Positions 25,538 to 33,848 of a stretch of 53,005 bases of DNA are shown here, one piece after another (the first letter of the stretch is position 1; every line of letters starts with the position of its first letter). Location: contig NZ_LGIS01000029.1 of the NCBI RefSeq assembly GCF_001187905.1, forward strand, positions 1 to 53,005. The letters run 5' to 3'. This DNA comes from Pantoea sp. RIT-PI-b (GTDB taxonomy: Bacteria > Pseudomonadota > Gammaproteobacteria > Enterobacterales > Enterobacteriaceae). The notes beneath the pieces are model-generated. The model saw nothing but the letters and a program-made list of their open reading frames with translations. It did not search any database and was not told the origin of the DNA. The translations under genes and the position numbers were made by a program.

Positions 25538-26578
25538 ATGAAAAAACTCTTACTCTCTGCCCTGACCTCAGCGTTGTTGTGCTCCAGCGTTTACGCCGCC
25601 ACATTAGCGCCGTTGAAATCCGATTCCGAGCCGGATCGCACCGACTGGACGCAACTGGAAAGCAAGTACGGCCCGATGCCTAAAGTCGATGCCAAACTGA
25701 AAATTGGTGGCGTGTCGAAAACGTTGACCAATGAATACTGGCGTTCTCTCGGCGAAGGCTATCAAAACGTCGCGAAGAAATATGGTTTCACCGTGGCGTA
25801 TCAGGCGGCGGCCAATGAGGACGATCAGCTCGGTCAGCTGTCGATTGCCGAAACGCTGATTGCGCAGGGCTTTAATGGCCTGCTGGTCTCGCCGCAAACG
25901 GATATCAACCTCGAACCGGCGCTGGAGAGTGCCAGCAGCAAAGGTATTCCGGTGGTGAACGTTAACGATGCGGTGGTGCCAAGCGCGCGGTATTACGTGG
26001 GCAACGTGCAGAAAGATAACGGGGCACGCGTGGCGAAATGGTTTATCCAGCACCATCCGCAAGGCGGCAAAGTGGCGGTAATTGAAGGCCAGCCGGGCGT
26101 CTATGCGGCAGGCCAGCGCACCGCCGGTTTCAAAGAAACGCTGCAGGCTAATGGCAAGTTCAACATCGTGGCCAGCGTGCCGGCCAACTGGAGCCGCGAG
26201 CAGGCATTCAACGCCGCGTCGACCATTTTGCAGCAGCATCCTGATTTGATCGGTTTCTACGCCAATAACGACACCATGGCGTTGGGCGTAGTTGAAGCGG
26301 TGAGCGCGCAGAATAAAGCCAAACAAACTGCGGTATTTGGCACCGACGGCATTTCAGATGCCTATGCCTCAATCAAGCGCGGTGAATTGACCGGCACGGT
26401 GGATAGCTTCCCGGTGCTGACTGGGGAAGTGGCGACAGAAGTGATCCTGCGTCTGATCGGTGGTCAGAAACTGTCGCGCGTGGTCACCACGCCGCAGGCG
26501 CTGATCACCAAAGATAACGCCGAGGCGTTTTCAACCAAAGACAACAACAAACTGCGTCAGTTGCTGGCACAGCAGTAA
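25538..26578 (+). CDS. Sugar ABC transporter periplasmic-binding protein (RbsB-like family)
   Basis: 346 aa. The signal peptide ends at SSVYA (residue 20). A lead-in of about 30 residues precedes the type I periplasmic-binding fold (KIGGVSKTLTNEYWRSLGEG onward). FVANDTM-like FYANNDTMALGVVEA and FGTDGISDAYASIKRGELTGT in the second lobe are typical of sugar-binding members. It delivers the sugar to the ATPase and permease encoded next. The opening 30 residues before the first strand are longer than in RbsB. Confidence 0.88.
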   Translation: MKKLLLSALTSALLCSSVYAATLAPLKSDSEPDRTDWTQLESKYGPMPKVDAKLKIGGVSKTLTNEYWRSLGEGYQNVAKKYGFTVAYQAAANEDDQLGQLSIAETLIAQGFNGLLVSPQTDINLEPALESASSKGIPVVNVNDAVVPSARYYVGNVQKDNGARVAKWFIQHHPQGGKVAVIEGQPGVYAAGQRTAGFKETLQANGKFNIVASVPANWSREQAFNAASTILQQHPDLIGFYANNDTMALGVVEAVSAQNKAKQTAVFGTDGISDAYASIKRGELTGTVDSFPVLTGEVATEVILRLIGGQKLSRVVTTPQALITKDNAEAFSTKDNNKLRQLLAQQ

Positions 26579-26594
26579 AACAGGCGGAGAGCGT

Positions 26595-28097
26595 ATGGAA
26601 CAGTATCGCTTAATGATGCGCAGCATCACAAAAACCTACGGCAGCGCTGCGGCGCTGCAAGAGGTGGACTTTATGGTGCGGCCAGGTGAAGTACACGCGC
26701 TCATCGGTGAGAACGGCGCGGGTAAATCGACGCTGCTGAACATTCTTTCCGGTGTACGTCCGGCTGACAGCGGTGAGATTTATGTCAACGGTCAGCAGGT
26801 GCAGATGAAGAATCCGTTGAGCGCACGCCATGCCGGCATCGCGATGATTCACCAGGAATTACAGCATGTTCCCGAGCTCTCCGTAGCCCAGAATATGTTT
26901 CTCGGTCGCCCGCTGACCACCATGAACGGTTTGTTTGTCGATAAGCGCGCACAGCTGGCCCGTGCGGTGCACATTCTTAAGCAGCTTGACCCGAGCATTA
27001 ATCCGGCCGAGCCGATTAAGAATCTCAAGGTGTCGCAGCAGCAGATCGTCGAAATTGCTCGCGCGCTGCTGGATGAGGCCAAAATCATTGCCATGGATGA
27101 GCCCACCTCGAGCCTGACGCCACGCGAGTTTGACCGTCTGGCTGAACTGATTGCGGATTTGAAATCCACCGGTGTGTCGTTGATTTACGTGTCGCACAAG
27201 ATGAACGAGATTTTCCAGGTGTGCGATCGCGCCACCATCATGCGTGATGGTCGCCAGGTTGGCGTGGTGAACATCTGCGATGAAACCGAAGAGAGCATCG
27301 TCGCCAAAATGGTCGGGCGTAAAATCGAAAAGCTGGAACATCACCCCTGGGCCAGCGATCGTCAGGTGCTGCAGGTGGAAAATGTGGCACGCGGCAACGA
27401 GATTAAACCGGCCAGCTTCACTGTCTGCGCGGGAGAAGTGCTGGGCATTGCCGGGTTGGTGGGCGCCGGTCGAACCGAGTTACTGAAGCTGATTGCGGGC
27501 ATCGACAAACGCAGCGCGGGTGAAGTGCGCGTTAACGGCAAAGCGGTGCGCAATCACAATGTCAGCGCCGCCATTCGTGCCGGTATTGGTTTAGTGCCGG
27601 AAGATCGTAAGAAAGAGGGCATCATCAAGGCGCGCGCCGTGAAAATGAACATGGCGCTGCCGTCGATGCGCAACTTCACGCTGGGCGGATTGATTCGTAA
27701 AGCCAAACTGAACCAGGTGGCGCAGGAGGTGATGTCAGATCTGAAACTGCGCCCGCTGAATATCGAAAAACCGATCGGCACGCTCAGCGGCGGTAATCAG
27801 CAGAAAGTGATTATTGGTCGTTGGGTAGCGGCAGATGCAGACGTATTCTTATTTGATGAACCGACCCGGGGAATTGATATCGGTGCCAAGTCAGAAATTT
27901 ATAATCTGATTGAGAAACTGGCACAACAAGGCAAAGCTATTGTGGTGGTCTCTTCGGAAATGACGGAAATACTGCGGGTATCCGATCGCGTATTAGTGAT
28001 GCGCGAAGGAAAAATTACCCGCGAGCTGCAGGGTGCGGAAATTACCGAAGAGAATATCGCGAGCTTTGCGATTAAAGAAATTAAAGAAGCCGTTTAA
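26595..28097 (+). CDS. Sugar ABC transporter ATP-binding protein (RbsA-like, duplicated)
   Basis: 500 aa with two tandem ATPase domains, as in RbsA/MglA/XylG. First domain: Walker A GENGAGKST near residues 38-46, signature LKVSQQQIVEIARAL, Walker B IIAMDEPTSSL. The second domain has the degenerate GLVGAGRTE near 288, signature LSGGNQQKV and FLFDEPTRGID. This asymmetric pattern is normal for the family. GGAG lies 6 nt before the ATG. It powers uptake with the permease at 28122. Confidence 0.92.
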   Translation: MEQYRLMMRSITKTYGSAAALQEVDFMVRPGEVHALIGENGAGKSTLLNILSGVRPADSGEIYVNGQQVQMKNPLSARHAGIAMIHQELQHVPELSVAQNMFLGRPLTTMNGLFVDKRAQLARAVHILKQLDPSINPAEPIKNLKVSQQQIVEIARALLDEAKIIAMDEPTSSLTPREFDRLAELIADLKSTGVSLIYVSHKMNEIFQVCDRATIMRDGRQVGVVNICDETEESIVAKMVGRKIEKLEHHPWASDRQVLQVENVARGNEIKPASFTVCAGEVLGIAGLVGAGRTELLKLIAGIDKRSAGEVRVNGKAVRNHNVSAAIRAGIGLVPEDRKKEGIIKARAVKMNMALPSMRNFTLGGLIRKAKLNQVAQEVMSDLKLRPLNIEKPIGTLSGGNQQKVIIGRWVAADADVFLFDEPTRGIDIGAKSEIYNLIEKLAQQGKAIVVVSSEMTEILRVSDRVLVMREGKITRELQGAEITEENIASFAIKEIKEAV

Positions 28098-28121
28098 CGC
28101 TTATTCTATCAAGGCTAAATT

Positions 28122-29093
28122 ATGATGACGCAAAGTACCACTCAGTCTACGACTGCGCCGTCGGCGCTGCTCAAATTTAATCTGCGCGACGCGGGCACGT
28201 TAATCGGTCTGATCATTATCGTCGTAACCTTTTCATTCTTATCGCCAGTATTTTTTACCGTACCAAACCTGCTGAATATTCTGCAGCAGTCATCGATTAA
28301 CGCTTTAATTGCGTTAGGTATGACGCTGGTGATTATTTCAGGCGGCATTGACCTTTCCGTGGGGCCTACGGCAGCGCTGTCTGCGGTATTAGGTGCTACC
28401 ATGATGGTAGCGGGCGTACCGGTACCGGTAGCGATTATGGCCACCTTGGGTATTGGCGCACTGTGCGGCGTATTTAGCGGCACATTAATTGCCTACGCGG
28501 GATTGCAGCCGTTTATTGTTACGCTCGGCGGTTTATCATTATTCCGTGCCATTGCGCTAATCTATACTGGCGGTAATCCGGTGTTTGGTATTCCGATGGA
28601 ATTCCGCAGTATTATTAATAGTGCGGTATTCGGTGTGCCGACGCCGATTGTGATTGTGGCGGTGATTGCGCTGCTGTTATGGGTAGTAATGAATAAAACC
28701 CCGCTGGGCGAATACATTCTTGCGGTGGGCGGTAATGAAGAAGCGGCGCGCGTGGCTGGCGTACCGGTTAAGCGCACTAAAGTCACGGTGTATATTATTT
28801 CCGGCACGCTAGCATCTCTGGCATCGTTAATTCTGATTGGTCGCTTAGGGGCAGCTGAACCCACCATCGGTAATTTGTGGGAACTCGATGCCATTGCGGC
28901 GGCGGCCATTGGTGGCGCCTCGCTGATGGGCGGCAAAGGCAGCATTATCGGCACGTTAATTGGTGCCATTATTCTCGGTGCCTTGCGTAATGGCTTGACT
29001 CTGCTAAATATTCAGGCCTTTTATCAATTGCTTGCTACAGGCCTAATCATTATCATAGCGATGTTGATTGACCGGGCGACAAGAGGCAGGTAA
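28122..29093 (+). CDS. Sugar ABC transporter permease (RbsC-like)
   Basis: 323 aa with about 8-10 membrane segments. The family pattern LIALGMTLVIISGGIDLSVG is at about residues 60-79, and GGNEEAARVAGVPVKRTKV and AAAAIGGASLMGGKGS are also characteristic. A poorly conserved Ser/Thr-rich N-terminal tail precedes the first helix. The stop codon overlaps the ATG of the RpiR gene (TAATG). The coding sequence is somewhat more AT-rich than its neighbours. Confidence 0.92.
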   Translation: MMTQSTTQSTTAPSALLKFNLRDAGTLIGLIIIVVTFSFLSPVFFTVPNLLNILQQSSINALIALGMTLVIISGGIDLSVGPTAALSAVLGATMMVAGVPVPVAIMATLGIGALCGVFSGTLIAYAGLQPFIVTLGGLSLFRAIALIYTGGNPVFGIPMEFRSIINSAVFGVPTPIVIVAVIALLLWVVMNKTPLGEYILAVGGNEEAARVAGVPVKRTKVTVYIISGTLASLASLILIGRLGAAEPTIGNLWELDAIAAAAIGGASLMGGKGSIIGTLIGAIILGALRNGLTLLNIQAFYQLLATGLIIIIAMLIDRATRGR

Positions 29094-29950
29094 TGAAGCA
29101 AGATCCGCGAGCCATTGGCGCTCAAATTCGCATGCGCTTACCGCAACTGACGCCGCTAGAAAGACGCGTAGCAGAAGCGATTATTGCCAGAGCCGACATT
29201 AATGAACAAACATCGCTGCAGGAGATCGCTGAGGAAAATGGTGTCTCGCAGGCGATGATTGTGAAAATTACCAAGAAGCTCAACTTTACCGGCTTTCGTA
29301 ATTTTCGTACCGGGCTGATCTATTATAATCAGTCGGAAGTGGCCGGTTTGCATGCGGAAATTGAGCCGGATGATTCGTCGGAACAATTGCTGGCGAAAGT
29401 ATTCAGAACCTCGATTCAGGCGATAGAAGAGACCTTATCAATTCTGGATATTGCGCAGTTTAACCGCGCGGCAGATATATTATTTAAAGCACGTCATATT
29501 GATCTCTATGCTGTGGGTGGCTCTGCCACTGTAGCGCGCGATTTATCGCATAAGCTACTCAAGATTGGTATTAAATCGACGGCTTATGATGATGCCCATA
29601 TTATGCTGATGTCGGCAGCGGTATTGTCTGATGATGATGTGGTTATCGCCATCAGCCACTCCGGTGCCACGCGCGCGGTAAATGATCCTATTAAGCTGGC
29701 GGCACGTAACGGCGCAAAAATTATTGCGATTACGAATTATGCCGAGTCGCCTATTGCGCAAATTGCGCATGTGGTTCTTACATCAACTTCTCAGGGATCG
29801 CATCTGCTTGGCGAAAATGCCGCTTCACGCATCGCGCAGTTAAATATTCTCGATGCGTTATTCGTCGCGATTGCCAAAAAAGATCTTAAGCTGGCAGAAA
29901 CTAATCTGATGAAAACCCAGCGAGCGGTTCAGGACCTGCGGGACTTTTAA
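29093..29950 (+). CDS. MurR/RpiR family transcriptional regulator
   Basis: 285 aa. N-terminal HTH_6 domain (LTPLERRVAEAIIA, then TSLQEIAEENGVSQAMIVKITKKL), and a C-terminal SIS sugar-phosphate-binding domain with DLYAVGGSATVARDLSHKLLKIG and VVIAISHSGATRAVNDPIKLA. It should sense the phosphosugar made by this pathway and control the operon it sits in. Translation is coupled to the permease by a one-base overlap, and the kinase follows after 3 bp. An internal regulator gene means it is autoregulated with the transporter. Confidence 0.9.
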   Translation: MKQDPRAIGAQIRMRLPQLTPLERRVAEAIIARADINEQTSLQEIAEENGVSQAMIVKITKKLNFTGFRNFRTGLIYYNQSEVAGLHAEIEPDDSSEQLLAKVFRTSIQAIEETLSILDIAQFNRAADILFKARHIDLYAVGGSATVARDLSHKLLKIGIKSTAYDDAHIMLMSAAVLSDDDVVIAISHSGATRAVNDPIKLAARNGAKIIAITNYAESPIAQIAHVVLTSTSQGSHLLGENAASRIAQLNILDALFVAIAKKDLKLAETNLMKTQRAVQDLRDF

Positions 29951-29953
29951 ACC

Positions 29954-30817
29954 ATGAACAAAATCATTGTTGCCGGAAGCTTGCATTACGACATTATGCT
30001 GGCGGCTCACCATCGCCCGGAAAAAGGCGAAACGGTTATCGGTAGCGGCTGCAGTTATAAATTTGGTGGTAAAGGCGGTAACCAAGCGGTTGCGGCGGCG
30101 CGTGCCGGTGTGCCGGTGAAATTTGTCGGCGCCGTAGGCGATGATACGCAGGGCGAATTTCTCATCAGCGCGCTGCAGGCAGCGGGCGTGGATACCCAGG
30201 CGGTGGCGATTTTGGCCGGCACGCCTTCCGGTATGAGCGTGGCAATTAGCGATGCCGAGGGGGATTACGGCGCGGTGGTGGTGTCGAATGCCAATCTGCA
30301 TATTGATGTCGCGGCGTTGAGCGCTGAGTTGTGGCGCGATGCCGGTATGCTGGTGCTGCAAAACGAGGTGCCGGCCAGCGTGAATATGCAACTGGCGCAG
30401 CAGGCGCAGCAGCGGGGTATTCCAGTGTGCATCAACGCGGCTCCGGCACGTGACATCGCGCCGGAACTGGCGGAGTGCGTACAGCTGCTGATCGTCAACG
30501 CGGTGGAAGCGCGTGATATGTGTCAGATCGCGGTAACCGACCTGGCGTCGGCCTGTGAAGCGGCGCAAGCGCTGGCTCAGCGTTTCCCGCAGGTGATCGT
30601 TACGGCGGGGGAACACGGGCTGGCACTGTGTGAAGCGGGCGGTACGGCGTTTAGCATCTCGGCCATTCCGGTCAAGCTGGTGAGTACGCATGGCGCGGGC
30701 GATTGCTTCGTCGGGGTGCTGAGTCAGGCGCTGCTGGCGGGCCTCAGTTTGGCGGATGCAGCAGACAAAGCCAATCAGGCGGCAGCTGAACACGTTTCTC
30801 GTCCCGTCGCGGCCTGA
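29954..30817 (+). CDS. PfkB family carbohydrate kinase (ribokinase-like)
   Basis: 287 aa. PfkB signature 1 in YKFGGKGGNQAVAAARAG near residues 36-52, signature 2 in STHGAGDCFVGVLSQALLAG with catalytic Asp near residue 251. Close to RbsK in layout. It phosphorylates the imported sugar, or the isomerised product, with ATP. It is last in the operon 24507-30817 and is followed by a hairpin. The sugar cannot be named from the sequence. Confidence 0.88.
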   Translation: MNKIIVAGSLHYDIMLAAHHRPEKGETVIGSGCSYKFGGKGGNQAVAAARAGVPVKFVGAVGDDTQGEFLISALQAAGVDTQAVAILAGTPSGMSVAISDAEGDYGAVVVSNANLHIDVAALSAELWRDAGMLVLQNEVPASVNMQLAQQAQQRGIPVCINAAPARDIAPELAECVQLLIVNAVEARDMCQIAVTDLASACEAAQALAQRFPQVIVTAGEHGLALCEAGGTAFSISAIPVKLVSTHGAGDCFVGVLSQALLAGLSLADAADKANQAAAEHVSRPVAA

Positions 30818-30827
30818 TGCGCGCTAT

Positions 30828-30861
30828 CTCCGGCATTAAGTTTCTCTTACTGCCGGAGATA
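30828..30861 (+). terminator. Hairpin after the sugar operon
   Basis: TCTCCGGCA and TGCCGGAGA are perfect 9-bp arms around a T-rich loop of about 15 nt. It follows the kinase stop by about 11 bp. The tail TAAAATCACTT lacks a real T-run, so termination efficiency is uncertain. Confidence 0.5.
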
Positions 30862-30993
30862 AAATCACTTAACTCCTTCTGTTTAATAAGAAATTCATCT
30901 GCACACTAACCCTCTTTTTAGTGGTGACATTGTTTCCATCATGTTATTAACTCTGCATGCCGTTGTGAATTTACCTGCCTGCCGGAGATAACA

Positions 30994-31764
30994 ATGAACA
31001 AAAAGCTGTCCTTCGCGTTACTGCTTTCCCTGAGCGCTTTCAGCCATGTGGCGTTTGCCGAGCAAACCTTGCGCTTCGGTGTTGATCCCACTTTCCCACC
31101 GTTTGAATCCAAAGCCAGCGACGGTTCGCTGCAGGGCTTTGATATCGATCTCGGCAACGCGATTTGCGCCCAGGCCAAGGTTAAATGCCAGTGGGTGCAG
31201 ATTGGGTTTGATGGCAGCATTCCGGCGCTGCAAGCGAGGAAATTTGATGCCATTCTCTCGGCGATGTCGATGACCGAGAAGCGCCGCGAGCAGGTGGCTT
31301 TTAGTGACATGCTCTATATCACGCCGAGTGCGCTGCTGACACCGGCAAAAAGTCCGCTGACTGGCGACATCAAAGCGTTACGCGGTAAAAAGATTGGCGT
31401 GGCACAGGGCACCATTCAGGAAACCTATGCTAAAGGGAAGTGGGCGACGCAAGGGGTGAACGTGGTGTCATACCCGAACCAGATGGAGATCTATCCGGAC
31501 CTGGTCGCCGGTCGTCTTGATGCCAGCCTGGCGAATGCGGTCTCGGCTGAGCAGGGTTTCCTCAGCACGCCGGAAGGCAAAGATTACGTCATCAGCGCCA
31601 CGCTGGTGGATAAAGAGATCCTCGGCAACGGCGTGGGCATTGGACTACGCAAAGGCGATGAGGCCAACCTTAAATTGATCAATAGCGCATTGGCCGAACT
31701 GCACCGCAACGGCACCTACGATCAACTGGCGCAGAAGTATTTTAAATTCAAGGTCTACCCGTAA
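30994..31764 (+). CDS. Amino-acid ABC transporter substrate-binding protein (ArgT/HisJ-like)
   Basis: 256 aa. The signal peptide ends at HVAFA (residue 22). The mature protein has the family start TLRFGVDPTFPPFESK and the signature GFDIDLGNAICAQAKVKCQWV, with DAILSAMSMTEKRREQVAFS in the hinge. The ligand is most likely a basic amino acid by resemblance to lysine/arginine/ornithine-binding proteins. No permease or ATPase gene is adjacent, so it is an orphan that would work with a distant permease. GGAGA precedes the ATG. Confidence 0.87.
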   Translation: MNKKLSFALLLSLSAFSHVAFAEQTLRFGVDPTFPPFESKASDGSLQGFDIDLGNAICAQAKVKCQWVQIGFDGSIPALQARKFDAILSAMSMTEKRREQVAFSDMLYITPSALLTPAKSPLTGDIKALRGKKIGVAQGTIQETYAKGKWATQGVNVVSYPNQMEIYPDLVAGRLDASLANAVSAEQGFLSTPEGKDYVISATLVDKEILGNGVGIGLRKGDEANLKLINSALAELHRNGTYDQLAQKYFKFKVYP

Positions 31765-31782
31765 TCAGAAGGCGCGGCCATT

Positions 31783-31810
31783 GTAGGGTGCGCATTAATG
31801 CGCACCCTAC
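31783..31810. repeat. 28-bp perfect palindrome, TGCGCA stem variant
   Basis: GTAGGGTGCGCATT and its exact complement AATGCGCACCCTAC form a perfect palindrome 18 bp after a stop codon. It is the symmetrical version of the copy at 21370-21394. A second degenerate module with CGCTATTTATGGCGAC follows at 31824-31839. Confidence 0.85.
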
Positions 31811-31907
31811 AATTCCCGTTGGCTCGCTATTTATGGCGACTTCGCGGCAAACCGCACCATGCTGGTCAGATCAATCCCGGCCGCGATTAATTAGAGCAAG
31901 ATCAATC

Positions 31908-32984
31908 ATGCCTGACTTACCTCACTACACTACCCAGCGCGCGCGTTTTCTTGCCGCCGTTAGACGCCATAACGGCGCATTAACCTCTTACCCCCATCCG
32001 TTACCCGGCCCGCAAGGTGAAGAGTTGTTTGCCGACGTTGCCGTTATCGGTGCTGCTAACGCAGCAAAGCTGATGCTGGTGATCTCCGGCACCCACGGCG
32101 TGGAAGGGTATTACGGCTCCGATTGTCAGATTGCCTGGCTGGATCTGTTCAATCTCACCTCGCTGCCCGCTGATACCGCGATTGTCATGCTGCATCTGCT
32201 GAATCCGTGGGGGGCCGCGCACCTGCGGCGCGTCAATGAAGACAACATCGACCTTAACCGTAACTTCATCGATTTCTCGCATCCTGCGCCGGCGAATCCT
32301 GATTACGCTGCGTGGCACGGCATCTATCACGGCGAGCGCAGTCACGCCGATCAACTGCTTGCGGAGACGCTAAACCATGCCGGTTGGCAGGCCGTCAAAC
32401 GCGTGGTGGAAGCGGGACAATATGTCGCGGCGGACGGCTTCTTTTACGGCGGTCAGCAAGCCAGTTGGGCATACCGCACCCTGCAAAGCATTATCGCTAA
32501 CCATTTGTCGCAAGCGAAAACCGTTATTAGTTTCGATTTGCACACCGGCGCGGGCGCGTGGGGACATCCGATGCTGCTGTCGATTGCCGAGCAGCGTTTC
32601 GCTGCGCACGACTGGGGCAAAGAAATATACGGCGAATGGCTAACGCTACTGTTTACCGGCGCAGGGCGCGATAGTGAAACCGGCGTGACCGCCACCGCCA
32701 CCGGTTATCTGTCGCAATTTTTACTCACCGCGTTACCTGAGGTGCAGATTTTGCCGCTGGTGGTGGAGTGCGGAACCTATCCCGGCGAAGAGATGCATCG
32801 CCGCGTGCGCGACGATCACTGGCTGCATCTGCAAGGCGATCCCGCCAGCGAGCCAGGGCGGGTGATCAAGCAGGCGTTAGTGGAGGGATTCTGGCCCGCC
32901 GATGCCGATTGGCGGGCGCTGGTGGCGTTTCGCACTCAGCAGATCTTTGTGCGCGGCTGGCGTGCGTTGCTGGCGACGTTATAA
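31908..32984 (+). CDS. DUF2817 family protein, M14-like zinc carboxypeptidase fold
   Basis: 358 aa. Zinc-ligand motif HGVE (His63, Glu66) in ISGTHGVEGYYGS, the substrate-carboxylate region EDNIDLNRNFIDF (Asn117/Arg118), and a third ligand His in ISFDLHTGAG near residue 207 fit a carboxypeptidase-like metallohydrolase. The substrate is unknown. I chose ATG 31908, where family similarity begins; an upstream in-frame ATG at 31788 lies inside the repeat palindrome and would add 40 unlikely residues. The stop codon overlaps the convergent oxygenase gene by 6 nt. Confidence 0.83.
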   Translation: MPDLPHYTTQRARFLAAVRRHNGALTSYPHPLPGPQGEELFADVAVIGAANAAKLMLVISGTHGVEGYYGSDCQIAWLDLFNLTSLPADTAIVMLHLLNPWGAAHLRRVNEDNIDLNRNFIDFSHPAPANPDYAAWHGIYHGERSHADQLLAETLNHAGWQAVKRVVEAGQYVAADGFFYGGQQASWAYRTLQSIIANHLSQAKTVISFDLHTGAGAWGHPMLLSIAEQRFAAHDWGKEIYGEWLTLLFTGAGRDSETGVTATATGYLSQFLLTALPEVQILPLVVECGTYPGEEMHRRVRDDHWLHLQGDPASEPGRVIKQALVEGFWPADADWRALVAFRTQQIFVRGWRALLATL

Positions 32985-33749
32985 CCGGCCATAAAACGTC
33001 ATACGTGCGGTTTCCGATAGCGCAATACCCGGCGCGGTGTTATAGGCCAGCACCGCCAACATGCGGGTGATATCACCTTCGGTAGGCGTGACGCGATGCA
33101 GTGAATTTCGTCCGCGGAACAGCACCAGATCCCCGGCGTCAATCGCCAGCGCCTCAACCGGATGGCGCTGATCCAGCACCGCCGCTACACCGTCAAAGTT
33201 CATCTCACCGGCATCGGCGTTGCGCAAATCCTTCACATACTGGAACACCGCCCCCGCGCGCGGTTTTTGCAGCAGCAGAGTGATGGCGAACGAGGAGTTA
33301 TCGAAGTGCCAGCCCAGCTCCTGGCCGTCGGGCGCGTAGTGCAGATTGATCGACGAGAGCGGATCGGCATACGGATAAAGCGCCTCTTCACCGAGCACAT
33401 CGCACAGGAAGCTTTTGAACAAGGCGTCATTGTAGAGCTGACGCAGCGGTGAATCGGTGCCAATCACATCATCGGTGATGCAGCCTTTGGTGCTGATGAC
33501 ATCGCGGTTGCGCGGATGCTCGTCACTGAAGCTTTCATCCTTTTTCAGCAAATAGACGTTGTGTTTGCTGGCGGTGTGATAAGCCAGATGGCGCTGCGCA
33601 TCGCCTTCGGCAATGATAGTTTGCAGTGCAGCGGGCTGTAAGAACTGGCGCAACACGAGCGCGCCGTGCTGGTTAAGTTGCTCGCGGCAGGTGCGGCGCC
33701 AGTCGGCATCGGCCAGCGGATGCAGATCGAAACGAATCAAGGCAGACAT
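32979..33749 (-). CDS. HalD/BesD-family Fe(II)/2-oxoglutarate oxygenase, predicted hydroxylase
   Basis: 256 aa, close in plan to the amino-acid halogenase BesD: a first iron ligand His148 in GWHFDNSSF, then the distal His218 in LVLFRGRNSLHRVTP and a 2-oxoglutarate arginine nearby (Arg213/Arg229). In BesD-type halogenases the second ligand is Gly, which leaves room for chloride. Here position 150 is Asp, so iron has the normal HxD...H triad and hydroxylation is predicted. Residue numbers assume the ATG at 33749; an in-frame ATG at 33764 adds five residues. It is divergent from a LysR gene that is followed by a DASS transporter. Confidence 0.82.
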   Translation of the reverse strand: MSALIRFDLHPLADADWRRTCREQLNQHGALVLRQFLQPAALQTIIAEGDAQRHLAYHTASKHNVYLLKKDESFSDEHPRNRDVISTKGCITDDVIGTDSPLRQLYNDALFKSFLCDVLGEEALYPYADPLSSINLHYAPDGQELGWHFDNSSFAITLLLQKPRAGAVFQYVKDLRNADAGEMNFDGVAAVLDQRHPVEALAIDAGDLVLFRGRNSLHRVTPTEGDITRMLAVLAYNTAPGIALSETARMTFYGRL

Positions 33750-33848
33750 AGCAGCAGTTCTCATTGTTTACGGGTGGGTAATCACTGTAACTCGCTGATA
33801 TGTTAGTGCGTAACGATAAATATTTAACACCCTGCTAAGGAAACCTTA

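Noticed and set aside
31788..31907. N-terminal extension of the DUF2817 gene to 31788
   Set aside because: The extra 40 codons lie in the palindromic repeat and are not family-like. Similarity starts at 31908.
32979..33749. Calling the HalD/BesD-like protein a halogenase
   Set aside because: Asp150 occupies the ligand position that is Gly in the halogenases, so chloride would have no site on iron.
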